A stretch of DNA of 64,000 nucleotides from the NCBI GenBank assembly GCA_024803745.1, contig JANJXV010000030.1:2437001-2501000 (forward strand), given 5' to 3'. Of this stretch, positions 1 through 64,000 are shown piece after piece. The translations under genes were made by a program, and so were the position numbers. Below the pieces are notes generated by a model. That model ran no database searches. It was not told the DNA's origin and worked only from the letters and a program-made list of their open reading frames with translations. The stretch is from Megascapheus bottae (lineage: Eukaryota; Chordata; Mammalia; Rodentia; Geomyidae). Numbering within the stretch: position 1 is the stretch's first letter; every line of letters begins with the position of its first letter.

Positions 1-10
1 AACCAGGCTG

Positions 11-220
11 TGAGTTTGGCCTAGTGGTGGAGTGCTTGCCTAGCATGCATGAAGACCCGGGATCAACTCCTCGGTACCACATACATAGCAAAAAGCTGGA
101 AGTGGTGCTGAGGCTCAAGTGGTAGAGCTCGAGCCTTGAGAAAGTCCAAGGACAGCGCTCAGGCTCTGAGCTCAAGCTCAGGACTGGCAAAAAAAAACAA
201 AAACAAAAACAAAACACATT
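11..220 (+). mobile_element. IDL-Geo-type dimeric SINE
   Basis: Left half has a tRNA-like A box (TGGCCTAGTGGTGGAGTGC) and ID-like GCTTGCCTAGCATGCATG; right half has AGGCTCAAGTGGTAGAGC and ends GGACTGGC with an A/CA-rich tail. The structure fits the IDL-Geo SINE of geomyoid rodents. Confidence 0.85.
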
Positions 221-269
221 CAACCAGTTGGTTTTATGTGGTGGGGTGTGACTTAGTGAGTGGGTGAGT

Positions 270-394
270 GGAACTTCTCTGTGATGGACAGGCTTTCCAG
301 ATCTACTGGGTGGGACTTCTCAGTGATCCACAGGCTTTCCAGATCTACTGGGTGGGACTTCTCGGTGATTGACAGGCTTTCCAGATTGCCCACA
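270..394 (+). repeat. 42-bp tandem triplication
   Basis: Three units of 42 bp, each with CAGGCTTTCCAGAT, anchored at 289, 331 and 373. The third copy is diverged at its end. Translated in one frame it gives a 14-residue repeat, but it lies in an intron and has no coding support. Confidence 0.9.
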
Positions 395-619
395 GTTGTT
401 GACCTTACCAATCAGGAGGTTGGAACTATAGTAAGGAGAAGCCCTCTGGCCAGGCCCTCCATGGTGTTACCTGTGAATAGCTTAGTGAGAAGAGGTAGAT
501 GAGACTCAGGATTAGGGTCTGACACCACTTTTTTCCATCTTCCTTCTTTTCCCTAGTTTTCATTTTGCTTTTTCTCACTACTTTCTGTAGACTGTCTCGA
601 AGAGTAGGCTATAAAAACT

Positions 620-735
620 AGGGCACTGGTAGCTCATGTTTGTGATCTTTGTTAATCAGGAGGCTGAGATCTAAGGACTGTGGACTGTGGATTGAAGCCA
701 GGCTGGGTAGACTAACATCAACTGCAAAATAGCCG
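620..735 (+). mobile_element. Old 7SL/B1-like SINE head
   Basis: Diverged match to the SINE head: AGCTCATG, TTTGTGATC, then AATCAGGAGGCTGAGATCT. Confidence 0.6.
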
Positions 736-984
736 TGAAAGAGCCTCGTGGCAGTGGCTGGGGGCACACAGGAATGTTCTCACACAGGTGACAGCACGCC
801 CGTGGCAGGTGTGCCGTTGTATGCACTTTACAAATATTAGTTATTTCATTCTCAGCAGCTCTGAGGGTAGATGCCAGTGTTATCCCCAGCTTACAGGTAA
901 AGGACAGACTCAGAGCCAGGGCAGAGCCAGCATCTAGGCCGGCATCTAAACCACCTAAACCATTATACTATGTGTTTCTTTAAA

Positions 985-1260
985 GGTTCTTTTTGTGGGG
1001 ATGGGGGCTGTGAGATCGAATTGAGGTTTCAACTCAGGGTCTCAAGTTTGTTAGGCAGGCATTCTTACCACAATTCCAGCCTTGTTTTATGCTAGTTATC
1101 TTGGAGATAATCTAGTTAGGGTGGCAGGCATGTGTCCCTGCATCCGGCTTTTCACTAAGCAATCCGGAGAGACTCTGGATCCCGTTCTGTCCAGGCTAGC
1201 CTTGAACTGGGGTCCTCTCAGTCTGAGCCTGCATTCACTCTAAGACTAGAGCTGGGATCC
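985..1260 (-). mobile_element. Decayed reverse SINE
   Basis: Reverse-oriented AACTCAGGGTCTCAAG, GTTATCTTGGAGATAAT and GGCTAGCCTTGAACTGG keep the order of the composite SINE, but divergence is high. Confidence 0.5.
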
Positions 1261-2794
1261 AACAGTGCTCAGCTTCTTTCAAGGGGCTTACTGAGGATAT
1301 GACTATTAATGAAAATTCAAGTAGGTAGAGTTAGGTAGCTGTGCGTTATTCTGGTGCTGGATTTAGTTTTCGTCTTCTTTTTGAGCAGATGATAGAATTT
1401 CTGAGCTGAGTTGCCAAGGCCTTCTGATCTTTCATTTCCTCGACTATCTTGATAGGCACTTCCAAATCTCCATAAATTCACACCCGTAAATACCACTAGT
1501 GAGAAACGACCAGAGACCATGGTGTTAGGAAATAAGAAAACCATGATGATGTTAAGAAATCATTTGCAGTGAATGTAACCATGAAATCTACAGGGACTCA
1601 CATCTGACAGCCACTGAGGGGACTTTTAAATCATTGCATTGTGGTTTAAGAAATGGTAACTGTAGATATTTATGGGGTGCCAAATATCCTGACATATCTA
1701 CAATTTAGAATAGATTCTCCAGGCAAATTAATATGTGATGAGAGTCTTTAAAACTTACCCTCAGAGATTATGTACCAGCTCACCAAGTTGCATGTGTTTC
1801 TGCATCTTTCAAAGATGACTGTGTTATCAGTCTATAGAGCTGGATTGCAGTAGCTGATTGTGGTGTGAAAAAATGACCACTCTCAACTTCTTAGGGTAGA
1901 GGGAGATCATTTCTTTATGGTCTCAGGCTGAGACTGTAATGTGTGTGTAAGCCGGAGTGAATTACAAAAGCAAACCAAGAAATCTGCCCACAGGGCGCCA
2001 GGAGGCGCAGTGAGTTGTGTTTTGTCTCTTTCCCCAGGGTTCTGCCAGGAGGGTGAGTGCTCTTCCTCTAGGAAGCCTGCAGCTCTCCTGAGCTGAGGTG
2101 AGATTCCCCTCTCACTAGGCGTCCATGTGCAGAGGCCTTCTGGAGTTAGGCAGGCGGAATCTCTGGGGTGGTCTAGAGGCTAAAGTTTGCATGCAATATG
2201 GCTCCTAGGAAATGATCGCATTGTTTGAAGCTCCCAGAATTCTCCCTCCCTCAACAAGTTTTAAACTTACCATTGTTTTTCCAAAGACAAGCACCTGTCC
2301 CAGTAGTAGTCTGCCCAGCGCAGTCTGTCTTAGAATCTTGTGTTGTGGGACAGTCTCCTCCTCCATTCCCAACCCTGTGTGAGCTGGTGGTAGAAGGAAG
2401 AAGTTTCCTTGGGCCATTTATTTTCTGACACTGGCTAGGACTGAGAGAGGCATCATGTCTAATGCTGGTAGGGGCGCCAAGTGTTCAAGCCTCACTCATG
2501 GCAGACAGAGAGAGGCAGCTCACTGGGGGATGCCTCAGAGAAGCCCAGGTTAGTTTTGGAATCACAGCTTTGGATTTTCCTAAGAAGGCTATCATGCTAT
2601 TCCCAAGAGATCGGACAGCTGAGCCTAAGGAGAAACTAAGTGACAGTGGAAACTGTGTAAAGGAACTCACTGGTGACAGCTGTGGGCGCCATAGCTGTCA
2701 GGTCCTCAGAGCCTCCGTGGTAATCTCGTAAAGCATATTCCAAGGCCGGATGTTTTTGAATAATGATCCTGAGTTATCAAGCCTTGGAACTGAG

Positions 2795-3010
2795 TCAGAT
2801 CTCGTGGTTGATGCCTGTAATCCTAGCTACTCAGGAGGCTGGGATCTAAGGACTGAGGTTCCATGCCAGCAAAGGCAGGAAAGTCCATGAGACTCGAATT
2901 GCCACTTAACCACCAAGAATCCAGAAGTGGAGGTATGGCTCGAATGATAAAGCACCAGCCTTGAGTTAAAAAGCCAGGGAGAGTGTGAGGCCCTGAATTC
3001 AAGTCCTAGT

Positions 3011-3013
<3 letters not shown>
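2795..3013 (+). mobile_element. Composite SINE (7SL/B1-like head, ID-like right half)
   Basis: Head ATGCCTGTAATCCTAGCTAC, then TCAGGAGGCTGGGATCT; right half AAGCACCAGCCTTGAG to CCTGAATTCAAGTCC. The A-tail runs into a CA repeat. Confidence 0.82.

Positions 3014-3059
<46 letters not shown>
3014..3059 (+). repeat. CA microsatellite
   Basis: Twenty-three AC dinucleotides directly after a SINE tail. Confidence 0.97.
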
Positions 3060-3061
<2 letters not shown>

Positions 3062-3907
3062 ATAAGTTATCTGGTATGCTAAGGGATTATATACTGAAGG
3101 TAAGGAAATGTTTTAAAAATATTCTTTTGAAATATCTGAAATAAACTATTGCTAATTAGAAGTTACCCACACATTGGCTTCTATTTTCCACCAAACATTA
3201 TATTGTAACTGGGGGAAAAATAAAAGAGAACAAATGAGAGCCTGGATTTTGAGGGCTTCCTATATTTTACCAGCACTAAGGAAACATGGGGAAGGAAAAA
3301 AATCCTCCAAGAAAGCTTCAAATGAAACAGAACATTTTTTTTTAATAGAAAAAAGAGAAAGTACTGGAAGCGGCTGAGTTACCTGAGGTCTTGACCCTCG
3401 TGGCAGTGCTTTTCTGCATAGGCCCCAGATTAGCTGGAGAGCAAATGGCATTTCTAGAAAATGGTTCTGGAGGTGAAAGAGATTCTCACCCTCTCAGCGT
3501 GGAGGAGAAAAGGTCCCGACCTTCATGGCATGGGGCTGAGAAGGTTTTCATTCATTTCCCACAATGATTCTTTAATGGTTCTCCTCTTCAGCAGGTGCAT
3601 GGGGTGTAAAGGGAAGCAGACAATGCTAGACTTGGGGGTCATAGTGTGTTAGCTGAGTGTGGGTGCCTCGTCCTGAGACACTGAATGGCAGCAAAGCATC
3701 TTTGGCTTTGGTAAGGCACTTAGTTACCGAAGAGGATTTCAAATTCATGAACAGATATGTAGTGTTTTCCATTCATTTTCTTTCTAATGTGTTTTCCAGA
3801 GTCTCAGCATTTATGGTCTCCAGTCTGGGACTCCACATTCTGTGACAGTTTATACCAACAAGTATCAGTGTGGCATGGCATTTCCCGTGTTACTTGTATG
3901 ATGACCC

Positions 3908-4150
3908 CCCCCTTTTTTTTCTTATTGTGCTGGTTCTGGAACTTGAATTCAGCTTTAGGCACTGTGTTTCCCTTAGCTCTATCACTCATGGCTAGAGCTC
4001 TACTGTGTGAGCTACAGTTCTGCTTCCAGCTTTTGGGCTGTGAATTGGAGATAAGATCTCTATAGACTTTCCTGCCCAAGCTGGCTTTGAACTACCACCC
4101 ACAGATTTCAGCCCCCTGAGTAGCTAGGATTACAGGTGTGAGCCACCTTG
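3908..4150 (-). mobile_element. Composite SINE, reverse
   Basis: T-run, GAACTTGAATTCAGC, then GGCTTTGAACTACC and CCTGAGTAGCTAGGATTAC, the reversed 7SL-like head. Confidence 0.8.
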
Positions 4151-4180
4151 CCTAGCAGAGAGCTGCCTTTTGTTGACTGC

Positions 4181-4380
4181 TTTTTTTTTTTTTTGCCAGT
4201 CCTGGGCTTGGGCTCAGGGCCTGAGCACTGTCCTTGGACTTTCTCAAGGCTCGAGCTCTACCACTTGAGCCTCAGCACCACTTCTGGCTTTTTGCTATGT
4301 ATGTGGTACCAAGGAATCGAACCCGGGTCTTCATGCATGCTAGGCAAGCACTCTGCTACTAGGCCAAACTCCTGGCCCCT
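4181..4380 (-). mobile_element. IDL-Geo-type SINE, reverse
   Basis: T-run then GCCAGTCCTGGGCTTGGGCT and, at the far end, ATGCATGCTAGGCAAGCACT: the reversed right and left halves. Well preserved. Confidence 0.87.
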
Positions 4381-4639
4381 ATTGACTGCTTTTTTCTTTT
4401 GGCTTCTCTGGTCTATATTCTGGTTCAAGTCAGGACTTCCAACTCTGAGCACAGATACCTGAGGCCTGATTTGAGGTGACAATGTGCATTACAATTCTAA
4501 TTTACCCAGGAGGCTTTTGACTCACACTCATCTTCCACTAAGATATCTTTTTCTCTTATCTTGCAAACACACGCACCCATGATATTTTGTTATTCTATAT
4601 ATGAGTAAGAATGTGATACGTATTCCTCTCTTCCCTTTT

Positions 4640-4850
4640 TGTGGCACTGGGGTTTGAACTCAGGATAGTGCACTTACTTGGCTTGGCTGCTGTTCTGCTG
4701 CTTGAGTCATACCCTTACTCCTGCTTTTTGCTGGTTATTTTGGAGATGGTGTCTACTCAGCTTTATTGCCTGAGCTGCCCTTGAATCATGATCCTCTAGA
4801 TCTCAGTCCCCTGAGTGGTTAGAATGACAGAAGTGATTCACCACCCACTA
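4640..4850 (-). mobile_element. Composite SINE, reverse, diverged
   Basis: GGGGTTTGAACTCAGG followed by GCTGGTTATTTTGGAGATGG and CCCTGAGTGGTTAGAATGAC. Confidence 0.65.
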
Positions 4851-7800
4851 CCCGCAGCAAACTTGCATTTTTTTTTTACTAATATTTCTCTCCCTTCCTT
4901 GATTTTGCCAGACTGTGTTCTATTTTAATTTTAACCTCTGTCACTTTTTTCTCTTCCCAGCTTTATATGACTCAAGATTTAATGAGTTTATTTTCTTCCT
5001 TAGCTTAAAAACCAGTATAACAAATTCCAAGCATGTGCAATTATGTTTCCAATTTGGCTTGGCACTACAGTTCTTATGATTGCTATTTTAAATCTTTATG
5101 TAATCAAATATTAATGTTATATGTATTTTTCCTATCTGTACTTGAGTGAGATGTACGAACTGTATGTAGAAAAACTTTTATGTGTTTATTTTTTTTTAGT
5201 TAGTCCCTGTTTACAGAAGGACAGCGGAGCTCACATTGCTTCTTTTTCTGTCTCATTGTTTGTCAAAGGGAAAAAAATGTGAAAAAGTAAATGAGCAGTT
5301 GATCTTGTACTGAAACCAAAATAATTCCTCAACTTCAAATTGATGCCCATTTTAAACAAACAAAAGCCTTCTCTTGCTTGGTGGTGTTTCAGGCTGCAAC
5401 TTGCCAAATTTGCTTCATTACCCATCGCCTGCATTTGACTTGGGTGGGCTCGTCCCGTTGCAAAGGAAGAGAAGAGTGAGCTTCTGTCTGCCTCCAAGCA
5501 GAAGTTTCTGCAAGGGCATCCGCAGCTCTCACTGCACACAGCAGTTAGCTTAATTCACATAGTGGAGTAAAGCAGGCAAGGGCGCAGGCTTTGGGGAGCC
5601 TCGGGTCTTCCTCTTCCTTCCTAACCACTTCTGGCCAAGAAAAGCAGAGGAGAGAACTCCCCAGGGCCTCTCAGAACTTTCTCCTAGACCGCTGACCTTT
5701 GGAGCCGGCCTGGCCTTTCATCCTGGTGTGTTTCATGGGACACTCTTTCGCAGTGACTCAAATACTGAGACTATGTGGGCAGGCTGCCTCCATGTTTGTG
5801 ACTCTGCTGCCCTGTTGCTGGTGTCAGGTCCCTCGCCGTTCTACCTATCTGCCCTTCTTGCTTTGCTCTTTTCTCTCTGAGGTCTTCCGGATTAAGTAAC
5901 TTACTAACCCTGCTCGTGGCTCCCTGTGTCTTTCATCCATTGTGGCCTGCTCAGCATCTCGGCCTGTCCACCATTTCTGCCTGCTGGGCAGCCCTTCCCT
6001 CGGCCTTACTGTCTCATGGCCTCTGCTTCTGATGCAGCTCCCGAGTTCTCCCCTCGGTCCTGGCCCTTTGTTTTAGTGTGTTCTCAACCCATGGCCTTGT
6101 TTCCATTTCCTTCAGGGAGCTCTGGGGGTGCTTAGAAGACTCAGCTTGAGTCTTCTCAAAGAATTTAAGCTCCCAAGTGTGCGACCTGAGCCAGGCCAAA
6201 TTGGTGATTGGAGAGGCAGCTTTCAGCCATCCGCCCTGGGTTCCCCCACTGTGGGCTTCCCCTGAATGTGCCCCAGAGATTGCTTTCTGAAGAGGCTCAC
6301 AGTGGGGCCTTCCTCCTTGCTTCCCCGTGGCTTAGATAAAGGCTGAGGAGAATTGTATATTCTTCCCAGAAGAGCCAGGCCTGTGTATGCTATCCACATT
6401 GGTTTGTCACCAGGAAAGAGGGCTTAACAAGGCTGTGTGAATTGAGTGCCTTCCTATTTACTGGCAAATATGTTTATTATGAAAGTTATGCATGCTCACT
6501 TAATAGAATTGATGAAATATTAAACAAGAAATACGTTATTCAACAATACCCGTGACTTTCATGTATCAGCTTCAAGGTTGTTATGAAATATATAGTTAAG
6601 AAATAGCATAGTTAACATGACTAATCATAATCTATATCTACTTTGGAAGTATGTAAATTATGTAATTTACATTATAATATAATTCAGTGACATCAAAGAT
6701 TTCCCTAAAATTGTTTATTATGACTTACCAAAGGTAATTGTTTTATTTTTCTAGTTTTTATGTCTATTTTAGCAATTTTTAGAACATTTTTAATTCCTTC
6801 ATATAGTAATACTCATAAAAGTTTTCCCAGCTTTTTTGTTTTTATTTTTTCTGAGTCTCAGAAAACTTTATTCACGTTTACCATTTCTAAGTTAACTCAA
6901 TATGTTTTATAGTAGTCAAATCACTTTCAGTTCAAGTATTATATTATAATCTCTAGTAAATATTATTTAATTTCCTCATTTCTTACTCAAGAATTTGCAG
7001 CATAATTTAACACAGCTATTTTTTTATTTTGAAAATTAAACAATGAGTCTTTCAGTGTTTCCCAGAGGATTTTTTTTCTTAATCTCAAAAACAAATTTGC
7101 AACTGAATGTGATGATCAAAATAAAATTTCTCTGGCATATTGTCAGGCTACGAGAATTAAAGACAGTTATAAAAAAATTAAGTAGGTGATCATTTCTCGT
7201 ACCTGGCCAGGTAGAATTAATGTTAAAAAGCTTAATATAGAAAATTCTGAAAGCCTTCTGTCAGACTATGCTAATTTGAGAAAAACAGGAAAGCATTCTC
7301 ATATATCCATTTTATGTTTTTGATATATGCCACTCCTTTCCAGCATCTAGTCCCACATCTTTTCTTGTATTTATTTGGTTTTGTATTGCTCTGGATCTTT
7401 ATGGGTATTTTTTTTTTTTTTTTTGGCCAGGAGAGTCCATTGCCTTTGGCCTTTTATTTGTTGGTCTTCTATTCGTAATGATAAATCCAGAGCAGGGACT
7501 GGTTAACTTCTGTAGAAGGTGGTGAATAGCTCAGTCTGTTTGAGATGCTGTGACAAAATAACATAAGCTATGTGGGTTGTGCCTGACTGTGGTTCAGTGT
7601 TCACCCTTCTGGTGGTGTCAAGTGCAAGGTGAGGGCTCCGGTAGGTCCACTGTCTTCTAGAAAGCTCCTCCACACTGGGCACAAGGGACAAAAGCGCCCC
7701 CTCAGGGCCTCCTGTGGGAAGGCAGGAGTAAGTCCATTCACCGATTTCTAATTGACCTCAAGACCTGGAGCCTGCTGACTCACTGCTTTCCCGGAGTCCA

Positions 7801-8556
7801 TTTTCTCTTTATGTTAGCTCATAGTAAATGAGATCATTTTATTTCACTTGGCTAGGAATGAAGTTCCAGGGTACTCATTGGAATATCTTTTAATTCAGTC
7901 ATTGCCTTTTTATATTGCTGTCATTGGCTCTTGAGTTTTGTGTGTCATTCATTGGCTTGTCGAAAAACAGCTGCCAGGTTTGAACAACACCAGACTGAAT
8001 GTGGAGATTGGAGGGGGTACTTTTGGAACTGAAATGCGCCAGCCTTTCAGCAGATGATGCATTCAGTGGAGAAATGGAGATTCCCAGATACCACGGGGGT
8101 AGTGGATCAGGACAGTGATGAAGACTGAGGTCTGAGCTGTCTCTTGGTGAAACTCACTCCGTCCCTTCCAAAAAAGCAAACTGCTTGAGACATGTGAATG
8201 TTTCTCCGGGGCTCTGAAAGGGTCTCCCCAGTTGGCTTTTGTTTCTCCAGGGCTCTGAAAGGTTCTCTCCCAGTTGGGTTTGATTACAGAGAGCCACTAG
8301 GCCTCGTGGCTGACAGGGGCCGATAGTGCTTAGAGCTGGTGAGGGGGGCTCGCTCTGCAAACATGAGTGGGTACATTCCTTGGGGCTTTTAAGTTAATGT
8401 TTGGATGTCAGCCTGGTCTTGCAAGTACCCCCTCATCAGAGTGTTCTGCAACAGATGTTGAGTACAAGATAATTATATGTAGGACAGAGTGAACACAGTT
8501 TGCCACGTGAGAAAGAACAGGTCAGGTATCTCTCCCTCTCTTTGTTTTATCTGCAG

Positions 8557-63644
<55,088 letters not shown>

Positions 63645-64000
63645 GTGTGTAGAAGAATGGTTGGCAGTTTTCTGACCAATCTTTCTTCTGATTCTGTTTA
63701 TTATTTTCACATAGATATCCCTTAGATGTAGCGTGCATGCTGTTTGATACTGGAAAGCTTCTTCCTATTATTGAAGTGTCAAGTAAGTTGGTAGGCATGG
63801 GACTGTCAATCTGAAATAAAGTCATCGACTGCTGTGGAAAGAAAGGGGCCTGGGCCACACAGAAGAGACAAACCAAGCCACGTTTAGGCTGGAAATGTGG
63901 CTTAGTGGTAGAGTGCTTGCCTAGCAGGTGTGAGGCCCTGGGTTTGATTCCTTGCTGCCACGTAAGCAAAAAATAAACTATTTTTTCAAAAACACATTCT
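63645..64000 (+). other. RYR2: RYR2 intron 51 (5' part)
   Basis: Contains one forward ID-type SINE near the window end (63885-63978); otherwise unique. Confidence 0.87.
63885..63978 (+). mobile_element. ID-type monomer SINE
   Basis: ATGTGGCTTAGTGGTAGAGT (A box), GCTTGCCTAGCAGGTGTGAG, GGGTTTGATTCC (B box), then an A-rich tail without a right half. A simple ID element rather than the dimer. Confidence 0.8.

Larger units (their letters stand above)
1..8556 (+). other. RYR2: RYR2 intron 17 (3' part)
   Basis: No exon is visible. It holds SINEs near 11-220, 620-735, 985-1260, 2795-3013, 3908-4150, 4181-4380 and 4640-4850, a 42-bp triplication at 270-394, and a CA repeat at 3014-3059. 6440-7200 is AT-rich and otherwise featureless, as are 1270-2790, 4860-6430 and 7430-8550. 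It ends in a pyrimidine tract and CTGCAG at 8551-8556. Confidence 0.85.

Overview
The window is mammalian nuclear DNA lying wholly inside one gene, the cardiac ryanodine receptor RYR2, read on the + strand. I placed 34 consecutive coding exons between 8557 and 63644. Every intron is GT-AG, the phases join without a break, and the 6116 coding bases give 2038 codons plus two leading bases with no stop. Exon numbers follow human RYR2 from memory. They are anchored by well-known human variant positions that land in the right exons: S2246 in 44, P2328 in 46, N2386 and Y2392 in 47, R2474 and T2504 in 49. The window therefore spans the end of intron 17 through exon 51 to the start of intron 51, human residues about 570 to 2608 of roughly 4967. 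The start codon, promoter, channel pore and 3' end lie outside.

Organism: the interspersed repeats point to a rodent of the kangaroo-rat, pocket-mouse and pocket-gopher group (Geomyoidea). About seven copies of a dimeric SINE are present, with an ID-like tRNA-derived left half and a second tRNA-like right half, which fits the published IDL-Geo family. A second composite SINE has a 7SL/B1-like head joined to the same right half. The species cannot be fixed from the sequence.

Layout: 1-8556 is intron 17 with SINEs, a CA repeat and a 42-bp triplication. 8557-16253 holds exons 18-23 (end of the N-terminal solenoid, SPRY1, start of the RyR repeat pair). 18601-23614 holds exons 24-27 (RyR repeats). 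26794-29000 is the most unusual block: a 29-bp minisatellite of 21 copies, a CpG-rich island around exon 28, and a 24/33-bp minisatellite of about 900 bp. 29561-36744 holds exons 29-35 (SPRY2, divergent region 2, SPRY3). 38423-40760 holds exons 36-37, the latter 793 nt long. 42211-63644 holds exons 38-51, including the central mutation hotspot region. Introns carry SINEs, microsatellites and one decayed L1 fragment. No second gene, RNA gene or virus-derived gene was found.

I do not see a new multi-gene system. The points most worth checking are a 27-bp duplication of the exon 20 acceptor that would allow an in-frame 9-residue insertion, and the minisatellite-flanked GC-rich exon 28 with a polyglycine run not present in human RYR2 as I remember it.
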